From: Noviherbaspirillum galbum
Lineage (GTDB): Bacteria; Pseudomonadota; Gammaproteobacteria; Burkholderiales; Burkholderiaceae_D
DNA length: 64,000 nucleotides
NCBI RefSeq assembly: GCF_010974945.1
Contig: NZ_JAAIVB010000037.1
Coordinates: forward strand, 248,001 to 312,000
Reading direction: 5' to 3'
The notes below the pieces were generated by a model. That model did not search any database. It saw nothing but the letters and a program-made list of their open reading frames with translations, and was not told the DNA's origin. This document shows, one piece after another, positions 1 through 8,835 of this stretch; the first letter of the stretch is position 1, and each line of letters starts with the position of its first letter. Position numbers and translations under genes: made by a program.

Positions 1-1706
1 TAGCTTTCGGTCCGCTCAAGGAAGCTGATGAAGTTGGAGATGCCCACCACGTCGACGCTGCCGGCGATGCGGTCGGCATAGTGCGTGGACACCGCGAGGC
101 TCATGTAGCCGCCGTAGCTGCCGCCCATCACCGCGATTTTCTTGCCGTCGAGGTCGGGCTGCGTGCCGATCCAGTCGAGCAGGGAGCCGATGTCCTTGAC
201 CGAATCTTCGCGCTTGAAGCCGTTGTCCAGCTTGAGGAAGGTCTTGCCGTAGCCGGTCGAACCGCGGACGTTGGGCTGGATCAGGGTGATGCCGAGTTCG
301 TTGACGAGGTAGTTGTAGCGGCCGATGAAGCCAAGCTGCGCCTGTCCCTCGGGCCCGCCATGGATGAGGATGATCACCGGGCGCGGACCCTTGAAGCGGC
401 TGGCATCGGGGCGGGTAACGAGTCCGCTGATGGCACGGCCGTCGAAGGACTTCCAGCGGATGATGGAGGTGTCCGGGAAATTGCCGGTGTCGATCGCCGC
501 CGCCGGCGTGGTCCATTGCTCGACCTTGCCCGTCTTGAGGTTCACCGAATAGCATTCGCCCGGGCTCTTCGCCGAATCGAGGCTGAAGCCGAGTTCGTCC
601 TTGCCGAACCAGCGGATCTGGTGAACGCCGCCCACCGGCATCTTCGGCACCGGCAACTCCTTGCCGCTCGCGGTGTCAAAGAGATGCAGCTCGTTCAAGC
701 CGTCGTTGTTGATGATCGTGGCGAGGCGGCTGCCTTGTCTGGTCGGCTCCACGTTTTCCACGCTCCAGGGAATCCGGGACGACAGGGGCGTGACGCGCAT
801 CGTCGCCAGGTCCATCTTCACGAGCTGGCGGAATTCGCCGTCGCGGTCGCTGGCATAGACGATGGCGCGGCCATCCTTCGTGAAATTCGGGTTGCCGTAG
901 AACGCGGGCTCGCCCGGCTTGTCCTGGTTACCCGACTGGGGCAACAGCTGCCTGCGCTCGCCGCTGCGCGTGTCGATCAGCCAGATCGAGGTTTCGTTGG
1001 CGGAAACGTAGTTGATGCCGACGAGCGTCTTGTCATCGGGCGACCAGGTGAAATCTCCCCAGCCGCCGCCCGGCAGCGAAGCGATCTTGCGGCGGTTCTC
1101 CGGCTTGAGCGGATCGAGCAGCGACACGTCGGTCGTCACTTCCTTGCGGCGCCCGGGGCCGGCGGTCTTGTCGAGCTGGGTCGAGGTCATGACCATCAGC
1201 GTGCCGGCATGATTCCATTCGCCGCCTTCGTGCTTTTCGGCCGGGTCGGTCAGCATCGTGACCTTGCGGCTGTCGAGGTCGAGGCGGAACAGCTGGCTGG
1301 CTTCGCTGCCGCCTTCATCCTTGAGGAAGACGATGTAGCGGCCCTTACGGGGCTCATAGCGCGCGGCGCGCACCGGGTCGGGGAAATCGGTCAGCTGTTC
1401 CAGCGCGCCGCCCGGCTTGCGCAGCACGTGCAGCTGGACGGTCGGGCCGCTGGTGCGGGTGGAGACCAGGATTTCGCGCCGGGTCGGATGCCAGTCGAGC
1501 AGCTTGCGCGGACGGAAATCGTTGTAGCGCGCGACGCGCTGCGCCAGGTCTTCGCTGATCGGCGGGATGCCATCGGCGGTCAGGTGCTCGTTGGGCTGCA
1601 CGATGCCTGCGGGGGCTTGCTGCGCCTGCAGGCTGCCGCAGGCCAGGACCAGTACGCCTGCCGCGATCATGTTGCGCAGGAAGGGGGGTGTTTGTCTCGT
1701 GAACAT
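1..1706 (-). CDS. S9 family prolyl oligopeptidase-like serine peptidase, C-terminus cut by window edge
   Basis: Secreted serine peptidase of the prolyl-oligopeptidase / dipeptidyl-peptidase group. The reading frame runs from ATG at 1704-1706 off the left edge, so about 568 codons are visible and the last part of the catalytic domain is missing. Residues 1-28 form a signal peptide (MFTRQTPPFLRNMIAAGVLV, then a hydrophobic stretch ending ACGSLQAQ). The middle has WD40/TolB-like beta-propeller repeats (for example WSPDDKTLVGINY). The alpha/beta-hydrolase domain has HGGPEGQ and the nucleophile elbow GGSYGGY with Ser at about residue 530. The Asp and His of the triad are expected beyond the edge. 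A GAGGAG Shine-Dalgarno sequence lies just upstream of the chosen ATG. Probable role is periplasmic peptide degradation; the substrate is unknown. Confidence 0.88.
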   Translation of the reverse strand, partial: MFTRQTPPFLRNMIAAGVLVLACGSLQAQQAPAGIVQPNEHLTADGIPPISEDLAQRVARYNDFRPRKLLDWHPTRREILVSTRTSGPTVQLHVLRKPGGALEQLTDFPDPVRAARYEPRKGRYIVFLKDEGGSEASQLFRLDLDSRKVTMLTDPAEKHEGGEWNHAGTLMVMTSTQLDKTAGPGRRKEVTTDVSLLDPLKPENRRKIASLPGGGWGDFTWSPDDKTLVGINYVSANETSIWLIDTRSGERRQLLPQSGNQDKPGEPAFYGNPNFTKDGRAIVYASDRDGEFRQLVKMDLATMRVTPLSSRIPWSVENVEPTRQGSRLATIINNDGLNELHLFDTASGKELPVPKMPVGGVHQIRWFGKDELGFSLDSAKSPGECYSVNLKTGKVEQWTTPAAAIDTGNFPDTSIIRWKSFDGRAISGLVTRPDASRFKGPRPVIILIHGGPEGQAQLGFIGRYNYLVNELGITLIQPNVRGSTGYGKTFLKLDNGFKREDSVKDIGSLLDWIGTQPDLDGKKIAVMGGSYGGYMSLAVSTHYADRIAGSVDVVGISNFISFLERTES

Positions 1707-1874
1707 GTGTCTCCTCGGGGGTATCTCTTCTTGTATGAAGCGGCTGCATTGTAGCGCGTAAGCACTGCTGGCGTTATGCCAACGGGCAGGGGGAAACGCG
1801 CAAAGAAAAAGCCGGCTTGCGCCGGCTCGTCCTGCCTGGAAACGATGGAATGTAGGGCGGGCTTCCCTGGGCGG

Positions 1875-3389
1875 TCAGCCGTTCTTCTTGCGGACGGGCT
1901 TGGCGGCGACCGCCTTGTTCGAGCGCGGCGCGGGCTTCGCCGCCACCTTGCGCGCGGGCGCTGCCTTGCGGGCGGCGGTGCGCGTGCCCGTCTTGACGGC
2001 CGGCGATGCCTTGTAGGGCACGTTGAGCTGCAGGCTTTGTCCGGCCGCCAGCTTGTCGTGCTTGAGGTGGTTCCAGTCCTTGATCTGGTCGACGGTCACG
2101 TGGTTGCGGTTCGCGATCGAGGCCAGCGTGTCCTTCCGCCCCGCCTTGACCCAGATCTTGCGGGTATCGGGCAGATCGGGTTCGATCGCGATGCTGGCGG
2201 TTTCGACGAGCTCCGGCGCGATGTCCTTTTCGGACATGGCTTCGGGCTTCGGCACCAGCACCGTCGAGCCTGCCTTGAGGCGCATGTTCGGCGGAATGTT
2301 GTTCACTTCGCGGATGACCTGCGGCGTCGTGCCGAAGCGGGCGGCGATGGTTTCGATGCGTTCGCGCGCCGCGGTCACCTGGTGCGCGGTCCAGGACGAG
2401 AGCGCGCGGCCCCACTTCGAGAGATTGGACTTGAACTTGTCCGCATTGCTCTGCGGCAGCAGGATCTGGGTATTGGTGCTGCCGGCGATGACCGGCTTGT
2501 TGAACTGCGGATTGAGCGCCTTGAACTCGTCCACCGACAGCTCGGCCAGCTGGGCGGCCACCTTGATGTCGATGTCGCGCGTCTTGCCGATGGTAACGAA
2601 ATACGGCTGGTTGTCGACCTTCGGCAAGGCCAGGCCGTACTGCGCCGGGTTGCCGATGATGTTCTTCACCGCCTGCAGCTTCGGCACGTAGTTGCGCGTC
2701 TCGGCCGGCATGTGGGCGGACAGGCTGTTGAAATCGGTAGGCAGGCCGGCCGCCTTGTTGCGGTTGACCGCGCGCTGCACCGAGCCTTCGCCCCAGTTGT
2801 AGGCCGCCAGCGCCAGTTGCCAGTCGCCGAACATGCCATACAGCTTCTGCAGGTAGCTCAGCGCGGCGTCGGTCGATGCCAGGATGTCGCGGCGGTCATC
2901 TTTGAAGCTGCTCTGCTTGAGGTTGAAGTCGCGGCCGGTGGAAGGGATGAACTGCCACATGCCGGCCGCCTGCGCGGGCGACAGGGCCTGCGGATTGAAG
3001 GCGGATTCGATGAAGGGCAGCAGCGCCAGCTCGGTGGGCATGCCGCGCTTCTCGAGTTCCTGCACGACGTGGAACAGGTAGCGTGAGGCGCGGGTGGTGG
3101 TGCGTTCGATGTAGTCGGGTCGGCTGGTGTACCACTGCACGTGGTTCGCCACCAGCGGGTTTTCCAGGTCGGGGATGCCGAAACCCTTGCGGATGCGGCC
3201 CCAGACGTCGACTTCTTCCATCGACAGCACTTGGGCGATCGGGTCGTTGGGATCGTAGGGCTTGTCGAAGGCGGAGACCTGCGACCAGTTCTGCATCGGC
3301 AGCGACAGGTCGCTGGCATGGCTGAAAAGGGGAGCTTGTAGGACGACGACTGCCGCGAATGATAAAGCCGTTGTTTTCAGCGGATGCAT
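1875..3389 (-). CDS. mltD: Membrane-bound lytic murein transglycosylase D
   Basis: Peptidoglycan lytic transglycosylase that cleaves the MurNAc-GlcNAc bond in the periplasm. It is 504 aa with an N-terminal signal segment (residues 1-26, ending FSHAS). The family 1 SLT domain spans about 95-215, with catalytic Glu128 in LLPFIESAFNPQ, followed by SPAQAAGMWQFIP and LALAAYNWGEG. LysM-type peptidoglycan-binding segments follow: one around 335-390 (IETIAARFGTTPQVIREVNN) and one around 420-465 (DTLASIANRNHVTVDQIKDW). The tail is very Lys/Arg/Ala/Pro-rich (TAARKAAPARKVAAKPAPRS), which would suit wall or anionic-surface binding. I see no lipobox, so it may be soluble or anchored by the uncleaved helix. 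It is a single gene, convergent with nothing nearby. Confidence 0.93.
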   Translation of the reverse strand: MHPLKTTALSFAAVVVLQAPLFSHASDLSLPMQNWSQVSAFDKPYDPNDPIAQVLSMEEVDVWGRIRKGFGIPDLENPLVANHVQWYTSRPDYIERTTTRASRYLFHVVQELEKRGMPTELALLPFIESAFNPQALSPAQAAGMWQFIPSTGRDFNLKQSSFKDDRRDILASTDAALSYLQKLYGMFGDWQLALAAYNWGEGSVQRAVNRNKAAGLPTDFNSLSAHMPAETRNYVPKLQAVKNIIGNPAQYGLALPKVDNQPYFVTIGKTRDIDIKVAAQLAELSVDEFKALNPQFNKPVIAGSTNTQILLPQSNADKFKSNLSKWGRALSSWTAHQVTAARERIETIAARFGTTPQVIREVNNIPPNMRLKAGSTVLVPKPEAMSEKDIAPELVETASIAIEPDLPDTRKIWVKAGRKDTLASIANRNHVTVDQIKDWNHLKHDKLAAGQSLQLNVPYKASPAVKTGTRTAARKAAPARKVAAKPAPRSNKAVAAKPVRKKNG

Positions 3390-3526
3390 GGGTCCTCACT
3401 TGCTTGTTATGCCACCGCCGCGTGGTCATCCGTCGGCTGGCTGAAGCGTGGCAGTTTACGTAATGGGGTTTTCCTGCGTCAAGATTTATTACACACCATA
3501 ACCAGTCCGGCATGGGATGCGTCAAC

Positions 3527-4300
3527 TCAACGATAGGTGTTTTTCCATTGGCGTAAGGCAGCAAAACAAGCAATTGGTTCCCGTGTGGAAATAATTTGCC
3601 GCTGAATCAAGGTATTGGCGATGGCGGGCTCGCGGAAGCGGACGAAGGGGTTCGTGGCCTTTTCGAGGCCGATATTGGAGGGAACCGTTGGCAGGCCTTG
3701 CGCGCGCAGGGCCTGGGCGTCTGCGTAGCGTGCCTGCAAGGCAGTGTTTTCCGGCTCGGCTTCGAGCGCGAATTTCAGGTTCGACAAGGTATATTCATGC
3801 GCGCAGAACACCCGCGTGTCGTCCGGAAGTGTCACGAGCTTGTCGAGGGAGTTGGCCATTTGCTCAGGCGTTCCCTCGAAAAGTCGGCCGCAGCCGCCGG
3901 CAAACAGGGTGTCGCCGCAGAACAGCCAGCGTTGTTCCCGGGCGACGTAGGCAATATGGCCACGGGTATGGCCGGGCACGTCGAGCACGTCGAGCGTGAG
4001 CGCCAGTTCGGGGATCGTTGCCTTTTCGCCTTCGCCCAGCGGCACGGTGACTTGCGGGATGGCATCGTTGCGCGGGCCGTACACGGGGGCCGCGTAGCGC
4101 TCCAGCAGCGCGGGCACGCCGCCGACATGGTCAGCATGGTGATGAGTCAGTAGAATAGCGGCAAGGGACAAACCATGTTCCCGCAGCGCCGCGAGGATGG
4201 GCCCGGCGTCGCCGGGGTCGACCGCAGCGGCATGCGTGCCGTCGTGGATCAGCCAGAGATAGTTGTCCTGGAAAGCCGGAACCGTCAATACATTCAACAT
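3527..4300 (-). CDS. gloB: Hydroxyacylglutathione hydrolase (glyoxalase II)
   Basis: Zinc-dependent hydrolase that splits S-lactoylglutathione to D-lactate and glutathione, the second step of methylglyoxal detoxification in the cytosol. It is 257 aa, the usual family length. The metal motif [10 protein letters not shown] is at about 53-62, with further ligands in [12 protein letters not shown] and [13 protein letters not shown] and a late CAHEYT. I start at [16 protein letters not shown] (ATG 4298-4300), the conserved N-terminus, rather than four codons upstream. The start is three bases from the divergent methyltransferase start at 4304, so each gene's leader lies in the other's coding sequence. 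A TATAAT hexamer on this strand at 4331-4336 could be the -10 box. Confidence 0.95.
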   Translation of the reverse strand: MLNVLTVPAFQDNYLWLIHDGTHAAAVDPGDAGPILAALREHGLSLAAILLTHHHADHVGGVPALLERYAAPVYGPRNDAIPQVTVPLGEGEKATIPELALTLDVLDVPGHTRGHIAYVAREQRWLFCGDTLFAGGCGRLFEGTPEQMANSLDKLVTLPDDTRVFCAHEYTLSNLKFALEAEPENTALQARYADAQALRAQGLPTVPSNIGLEKATNPFVRFREPAIANTLIQRQIISTREPIACFAALRQWKNTYR

Positions 4301-4303
4301 ACG

Positions 4304-5080
4304 ATGGACCACTCTTCACCCGAAAAAGCCATTATAGCGCTCGGCCCCTGGCTCGAGACGCCGGTGGGCAGCTACGTCAAGGCCTGGCAGCAGCAGCGCC
4401 TCGACATGCTCACGGCCGACATTTTCGGGTTCAATGCCTTGCAGATAGGCTTGCCGCAGCTCGACGCGCTGCAGGCCAACCGCATGCCCCGCAAATGGCT
4501 CACGGACACGCACCTGCCGGCAAATGGCATCGAAGGCCAGCGCGTGCCGGTGGTCGTGGTCCACGATTTCGCCGAACTGCCCTTCGCCTCGCAAAGCCTC
4601 GACCTGGTGGTGCTGCCCCACGTACTCGAATTCGCGGAGGAACCGCACCAGGTCCTGCGCGAGGTTGAGCGGGTCCTGATCCCCGAAGGGCAGGTGATCA
4701 TCTGCGGCTTCAACCCCGCCAGCCTGTGGGGCGTGCGGCAGGTCGCCGGCCGGCTTACCGGCGCGCATTTCCTGCCGCAGGACGGCGAGTTCATCAGCCT
4801 TCCGCGCCTCAAGGACTGGCTCAAGCTGCTGAGCATGGAAGTCAACCGCGGCCATTTCGGCTGCTACGTGCCGCCATGCACCACCGAGACATGGCTCAAG
4901 CGCTTCACCTTCATGGAGAAGGCGGGCAATCGCTGGTGGCCTTACCTGGGCGCCGTTTACATCGTGCAGGCCGTCAAGCGCATCCGCGGCATGCGCCTCG
5001 TCGGGCCGGCCTTCACCCGCCAGACAGCCAAGGCGCCGAAAGGCGTGCCGGTCACCAATCGCATACACAAGCAGGAATGA
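4304..5080 (+). CDS. Class I SAM-dependent methyltransferase (YafS-like)
   Basis: Cytosolic methyltransferase-fold protein, 258 aa, substrate unknown. The Methyltransf_11-like core shows [20 protein letters not shown] (motif near residue 85) and [20 protein letters not shown]. The glycine-rich SAM motif I (E/DxGxGxG) is not obvious, as is common in this subfamily. I start at [11 protein letters not shown], three bases from divergent gloB, although a longer open frame exists upstream inside gloB. Its stop TGA directly abuts the rnhA ATG, suggesting translational coupling. In Escherichia coli the same neighbours occur (gloB, yafS, rnhA, dnaQ), supporting the YafS-like assignment. There is no strong Shine-Dalgarno before the ATG. 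Confidence 0.85.
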   Translation: MDHSSPEKAIIALGPWLETPVGSYVKAWQQQRLDMLTADIFGFNALQIGLPQLDALQANRMPRKWLTDTHLPANGIEGQRVPVVVVHDFAELPFASQSLDLVVLPHVLEFAEEPHQVLREVERVLIPEGQVIICGFNPASLWGVRQVAGRLTGAHFLPQDGEFISLPRLKDWLKLLSMEVNRGHFGCYVPPCTTETWLKRFTFMEKAGNRWWPYLGAVYIVQAVKRIRGMRLVGPAFTRQTAKAPKGVPVTNRIHKQE

Positions 5081-5521
5081 ATGGATAAAGTAGAGATTTA
5101 CACCGATGGGGCCTGCAAGGGAAATCCCGGCCTCGGCGGCTGGGGCGCCTTGCTCGTGGCCGGGCAGCACCGCAAGGAATTGTTCGGCGGCGAAGCCAAT
5201 ACCACCAACAACCGTATGGAACTGCGCGCGGTCATCGAGGCGCTCGGCGTGCTCAAGCGGCCGTGCGAGGTGATCATCCATACCGACAGCCAGTATGTGC
5301 AGAAGGGGATCAGCGAATGGATCCATGGCTGGAAGGCGCGCGGCTGGAAGACCGCGTCCAAGGAGCCGGTGAAGAACGTCGACCTGTGGCAGGCGCTCGA
5401 TGCCGCCCAGGCGAAGCACCAGGTCGAATGGCGCTGGGTGAAAGGCCATGCCGGCCATGCAGGCAACGAGCGCGCGGATGCGCTGGCCAACCTTGGCGTC
5501 GACGCGGCCGCAGCGGCCTGA
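5081..5521 (+). CDS. rnhA: Ribonuclease HI
   Basis: Degrades the RNA strand of RNA-DNA hybrids (R-loops, primers) using two Mg ions. It is 146 aa, close to the standard length. The catalytic acidic residues are all visible: Asp in [12 protein letters not shown], Glu in [13 protein letters not shown], Asp in IHTDSQYV and Asp in [10 protein letters not shown], with the basic protrusion [20 protein letters not shown]. The ATG at 5081 follows the upstream stop with no gap; GCAGGA ten bases upstream serves as ribosome site. It precedes dnaQ by 86 bases. Confidence 0.97.
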   Translation: MDKVEIYTDGACKGNPGLGGWGALLVAGQHRKELFGGEANTTNNRMELRAVIEALGVLKRPCEVIIHTDSQYVQKGISEWIHGWKARGWKTASKEPVKNVDLWQALDAAQAKHQVEWRWVKGHAGHAGNERADALANLGVDAAAAA

Positions 5522-5607
5522 AGCCTCTCCGCGACGCGTTTATCATTCCCCCGGTCCGGCGCTACAATCATGCCGGTCCGCCCTTCTGATTCCCGACCAG
5601 ACCTTTC

Positions 5608-6318
5608 ATGCGACAGATCGTACTCGACACCGAAACCACCGGCCTCAATCCGCGCTCCGGCGACCGCATCATCGAGGTCGGCTGCGTGGAAATCATCAAT
5701 CGCCGGCTCACAGGCAACAATTTTCACACCTACATCAACCCGGAACGCGACTCGGAAGAGGGCGCGCTCGCGGTGCACGGACTGACCACGGAATTCCTGA
5801 GCGACAAACCCAAGTTCGCCGAGATCGCCGACGAGCTGCGCGATTACGTCAAGGATGCCGAGATCATCATCCACAACGCGCCGTTCGACCTCGGCTTCCT
5901 CGATGCCGAGTTAGAGCGCCTCGGCCTGCCGCGCTTCGCCCAGCATGTGCGCTTCGTGACGGACACCCTGGTGCAGGCCAAGGAAATGCATCCCGGCAAG
6001 CGCAACTCCCTTGACTCGCTCTGCGAGCGCTACGGCATTTCCAATGCGCATCGCGCGCTGCACGGGGCCTTGCTCGACGCCGAGCTGCTCGCCGAAGTCT
6101 ATCTCGCGATGACCCGCGGCCAGAACAGCCTGACGATCGACCTGGCCGTTGCCAACGACGGCGCGGCGGAATCGGCCGCCCAGATCGCCATTCCTGTCGG
6201 CGAGATGATCGTCCTGCAAGCAACCGAAGAAGAAGTCGCGGAGCATGAGGCGGTGCTGGACAAGCTCGACAAGGAGGTCAAGGGTAGCTGCGTCTGGCGG
6301 ACCGCGAGCACGAATTGA
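5608..6318 (+). CDS. dnaQ: DNA polymerase III epsilon subunit, 3'-5' proofreading exonuclease
   Basis: Proofreading subunit of the replicative polymerase. It is 236 aa. The DEDDh exonuclease motifs are present: ExoI LDTETTGLNP (residues 6-15), ExoII IIHNAPFDLGFLDAEL and ExoIII HRALHGALLDAELLAEVYL. The C-terminal part (about 185-236) is the polymerase-alpha binding tail, ending with an acidic stretch (TEEEVAEHEAVLDKLDKE). It lies in the conserved rnhA-dnaQ pair. Its stop codon overlaps the -35 element of the downstream tRNA-Val promoter. Confidence 0.97.
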   Translation: MRQIVLDTETTGLNPRSGDRIIEVGCVEIINRRLTGNNFHTYINPERDSEEGALAVHGLTTEFLSDKPKFAEIADELRDYVKDAEIIIHNAPFDLGFLDAELERLGLPRFAQHVRFVTDTLVQAKEMHPGKRNSLDSLCERYGISNAHRALHGALLDAELLAEVYLAMTRGQNSLTIDLAVANDGAAESAAQIAIPVGEMIVLQATEEEVAEHEAVLDKLDKEVKGSCVWRTASTN

Positions 6319-6343
6319 TTGATTGCAGCAGTTATGCCATAAT
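6315..6343 (+). promoter_or_regulatory. Sigma-70-type promoter for tRNA-Val
   Basis: TTGATT at 6315-6320 and CATAAT at 6338-6343 are separated by 17 bases, with the tRNA 5' end 10 bases further on. The spacing is canonical and the -35 overlaps the end of dnaQ. Confidence 0.65.
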
Positions 6344-6353
6344 CACGCCTCCC

Positions 6354-6428
6354 GGACGGTTAGCTCAGGGGTAGAGCACTGCCTTCACACGGCAGGGGTC
6401 ACAGGTTCAATCCCTGTACCGTCCACCA
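6354..6428 (+). tRNA. tRNA-Val(CAC)
   Basis: A 75-nt tRNA with encoded CCA. The acceptor stem GGACGGT pairs with ACCGTCC. The D arm is AGCTCAGGGGTAGAGC. The anticodon stem CTGCC/GGCAG closes loop TTCACAC, giving anticodon CAC (codon GUG, valine). The T arm is ACAGG TTCAATC CCTGT. Its 3' half is the integration site of the element to the right, and the gene is kept intact at attL. Confidence 0.95.
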
Positions 6429-6433
6429 GAATT
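6382..6433 (+). repeat. attL: 52-bp direct repeat overlapping the 3' half of tRNA-Val
   Basis: The sequence from the anticodon arm (CCTTCACACGG) through the CCA end plus five bases (GAATT) is repeated exactly at 17308-17359. A 52-bp perfect repeat that starts in a tRNA anticodon stem-loop and bounds a tyrosine-integrase element is the classic attachment-site arrangement. Confidence 0.95.
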
Positions 6434-6463
6434 ACTTAGTCATTTCAATGACTTACAAAAACG

Positions 6464-6487
6464 AAGCCAGCTAAATCAAGCTGGCTT
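6464..6487 (+). terminator. Intrinsic terminator brought by the element, downstream of tRNA-Val
   Basis: Hairpin AAGCCAGC / GCTGGCTT with a short A-rich loop is followed by a run of T. It sits 35 bases inside attL and would terminate tRNA-Val transcription in place of the native terminator, which is now at 17366-17387. Confidence 0.75.
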
Positions 6488-6494
6488 TTTTGCG

Positions 6495-6514
6495 TTTGGA
6501 CTTGTTGTGGACTT
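6495..6514 (+). repeat. Candidate arm-type integrase sites at the attL side
   Basis: TTTGGACTT (6495-6503) and TGTGGACTT (6506-6514) are direct repeats 11 bp apart. The same pair with the same spacing occurs at 17182-17201 near attR. Tandem short repeats beside the core sites are typical of arm-type binding by tyrosine integrases; this role is inferred. Confidence 0.5.
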
Positions 6515-6542
6515 TTCCGGCGTAGACTCAGGAGGGGCAGGT

Positions 6543-7160
6543 ATGGCGGGTGAGATCGATCAAGGCATCAAAACGGCAGAGTGGTTAGTGATATGGTCAA
6601 CACTTGCCGGGCCAATTCTCGCCGTTCAGGCCCAAAAATGGATTGAAGCTGCCCGAGCGAAGCATGCGGTAAAGGATCGGATCTTTCAAACTTTGATGGC
6701 GACGCGGGCCGCGAGGCTGTCGGCGGAACATGTTCAAGCTTTGAATATGATCAGCATCGCGTTCTATGGGACCAATTTTTTCCGTTTCCGTTGGCAAACT
6801 TCGAAGGAAAAAGCTGTTTATCGTGCCTGGCGGGATTATTTCGACGTGCTCGATGTGAATGATCCGTCACTCAATGAAAGTCAGATCGTTAGAATTGTTG
6901 AAGCACGCGAGGACAAGTTCTACGCGCTGCTCGGAGCCATTGCGATTGAGCAAAATTACGATTTCGATCCGGTAGACCTGCGGAGGCAAATGTATAGCCC
7001 CGTTGCCCACGGACGTATCGAACAGGAGAATGAGGTCATACGCACTGGCTTGGCTCGAGTTCTAAACCGGCAGCAAGCAATCCCAATGGAAGTCATAAAC
7101 CTGCCTAGTTCTGGTAATACTGGCGGCCAAACTGCCCAAGGCCAATCGCCCCGTAAATAA
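6543..7160 (+). CDS. Uncharacterised protein with one N-terminal membrane segment, candidate cargo gene
   Basis: 205 aa starting MAGEIDQGIKTAEWLVIW, chosen because AGGAGG stands seven bases before this ATG; the open frame itself begins 12 codons earlier. A hydrophobic segment at about 10-28 (AEWLVIWSTLAGPILAVQA) is followed by a charged helical region (WIEAARAKHAVKDRIFQTLM, then ATRAARLSAEHVQALNMI). The tail is Gly/Gln/Pro-rich. The family resembles what I remember as DUF6680, unverified. It is the only gene of the element on the plus strand, next to attL and convergent with the terminase gene. Satellites often carry anti-phage or other accessory genes in such a position, but no function can be read from the sequence. 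A+T content looks higher than in the host genes. Confidence 0.75.
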   Translation: MAGEIDQGIKTAEWLVIWSTLAGPILAVQAQKWIEAARAKHAVKDRIFQTLMATRAARLSAEHVQALNMISIAFYGTNFFRFRWQTSKEKAVYRAWRDYFDVLDVNDPSLNESQIVRIVEAREDKFYALLGAIAIEQNYDFDPVDLRRQMYSPVAHGRIEQENEVIRTGLARVLNRQQAIPMEVINLPSSGNTGGQTAQGQSPRK

Positions 7161-7326
7161 CTTTGTGGGGGGCAAATCCATCATTGAATAGGTGCCGGCC
7201 GCGCAGGAGGGAGGACTAGGCCTGAAAGGAACCTGCCGCCGGCTGTCGGGGTTTTACTTTCTGGGCACTGGCCGACTAATCCCAGGAGCACTATGCGCGA
7301 GCAGGGGTGCTCTCCCTCGCTTTCTG

Positions 7327-8835
7327 TCACACAAACAAGATGCCGTCTCCGGTCAGGACGTTGGCATTCTCATCCGTCCTTGCTGCGATGCCGAAGGCCT
7401 GCGCCATGGCCTGGAGGCCGTCTATGCGCCCGGTCGTGCGGCTCTTGTCCAGCTTACGGGATCCAGCCGGATCCTTGGTCACTACCGCATTGGCCGCGCA
7501 CATGGACAGGACAGGATGCATGCCATGGGCGACACGGCCGTTCAGCAGCTCCGCCTCCAGGGCGTCGAGCGCGGGCGCGCTGTCCTTGTACCCTTGCCCC
7601 CACTCCACCAGGGGCAGATCCACGCCGATCCGCTCCAGCTCCTTGCGCAGCACATCGATGCGCCAGCGGTCGTAGGCGATCGCCTGGAGGTTTAGGTCAG
7701 CCACAATGGTCACGATGTCATGCGCTACATGCTCATAATCCACAGTGGCGCCAGGCGTGGTGCGCAAGAATCCCTGAGCATGCCAGACGTCGTATGGGGC
7801 GCGGTCGCGGCGCGCGCGATCCATCAGACCTTGCGATGGGGTCCAAAAATAGGGTTGAACTTGCCAGACGTCCTCCACCTTCCCGATCAGCACCAGGGCC
7901 GTCAAGTCGGTACGGGCAGACAGGTCCAGGCCGGCATAGACCGGGCAGTCGTCATCGAACGGTAGCGGCTCCTCGTCACATGCCCTCCAGACGTCAGGCG
8001 AGATGAATGGCGACTCGGTGGCCACGCGTTGGTTGAGCAGCAGGTTGCGCGCCGTGTTCTCCATCGAGGGCATGCGCTGGGCCTGCCCCAGTTGCTCCCG
8101 CAAGTCATCCTCGCTGCGGAAAATCCCGAGCGCTGGGTTCGCCGCCTTCCATGCCTTCTGGTCCATCAGGTCGCAGCCGGCCGGCGCTGCGTAAAGGTGA
8201 CAGACGATCCGCGGATCATTGGACTGGAGAGCATCGTCAATCCAGACCGAGAACAGGTCGGCGTCGCTGGCGGCCTGCGTGGAGATCGCGATCAGCAGCG
8301 GCGCCACGTGCGCTCCCTGGCTGGTCGTGATTGCGTCAATGAAGTCATCTTGAGGACCGCGCACCTGGCCGGTCTCGTCGAGCAGCGCCAGCACGGGAGA
8401 CAGGCCATGCGCCGTCTTGCCGTCCGCCGCCAGCGCCCGGTATTCGGTATTCATTGGCAGACCAAGCAGGCGCTTGCCGCTGGGGACGATGCGCACGATC
8501 TTGGAGAGCTTCGGCGAGAGCTGGACCATCTTGGACGCCAGATTAAAGACCAGCGCCGCCTGGTCGCGGCTCATGGCGCCAGAGACGATCTGGCTGTTCA
8601 GCTTGGCTTCCGGTCCTACCAGGTGCGCCAGCAGCAGGCCGGCCACGAGACCGGACTTGCCGTTCTTCCGCGAGATGGACAGATATGCTCGCCTGGTGCC
8701 GGCCGGGTTGTCATAGACTGCGCGGATGAAGTCCTTCTGAAAGTCAGCCAGCACCAGCGGCTTGCCCACATGCGCGCCGTCAGGCGTCAGGCAGTAGCTC
8801 TCGATAAACCGGATGACTTTCTCGGCGCGGCTCAT
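7327..8835 (-). CDS. terL: Phage terminase large subunit
   Basis: ATP-driven DNA packaging motor and nuclease for filling the element's own capsids. It is 502 aa and full length. The N-terminal ATPase has a Walker A-like SRKNGKSGLVAG (about 55-66) and Walker B LALLDETGQ (about 148-156). The C-terminal nuclease begins with the metal-binding Asp in VYAGLDLSARTDLTALVLIG, with further acidic residues in IAYDRWRIDVLRKELERI. It is of the HK97/P27-associated type. Its ATG overlaps the terS stop (TAATG), so the two are coupled. It is the last gene of the capsid operon, and no connector or tail gene follows. Confidence 0.93.
   Translation of the reverse strand: MSRAEKVIRFIESYCLTPDGAHVGKPLVLADFQKDFIRAVYDNPAGTRRAYLSISRKNGKSGLVAGLLLAHLVGPEAKLNSQIVSGAMSRDQAALVFNLASKMVQLSPKLSKIVRIVPSGKRLLGLPMNTEYRALAADGKTAHGLSPVLALLDETGQVRGPQDDFIDAITTSQGAHVAPLLIAISTQAASDADLFSVWIDDALQSNDPRIVCHLYAAPAGCDLMDQKAWKAANPALGIFRSEDDLREQLGQAQRMPSMENTARNLLLNQRVATESPFISPDVWRACDEEPLPFDDDCPVYAGLDLSARTDLTALVLIGKVEDVWQVQPYFWTPSQGLMDRARRDRAPYDVWHAQGFLRTTPGATVDYEHVAHDIVTIVADLNLQAIAYDRWRIDVLRKELERIGVDLPLVEWGQGYKDSAPALDALEAELLNGRVAHGMHPVLSMCAANAVVTKDPAGSRKLDKSRTTGRIDGLQAMAQAFGIAARTDENANVLTGDGILFV

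Noticed and set aside
81-1754. Long plus-strand open frame (557 codons)
   Set aside because: It is the complement of the S9 peptidase gene; translation is Arg/Ala/Val-rich with no family features, whereas the minus strand has signal peptide, propeller and GGSYGGY.
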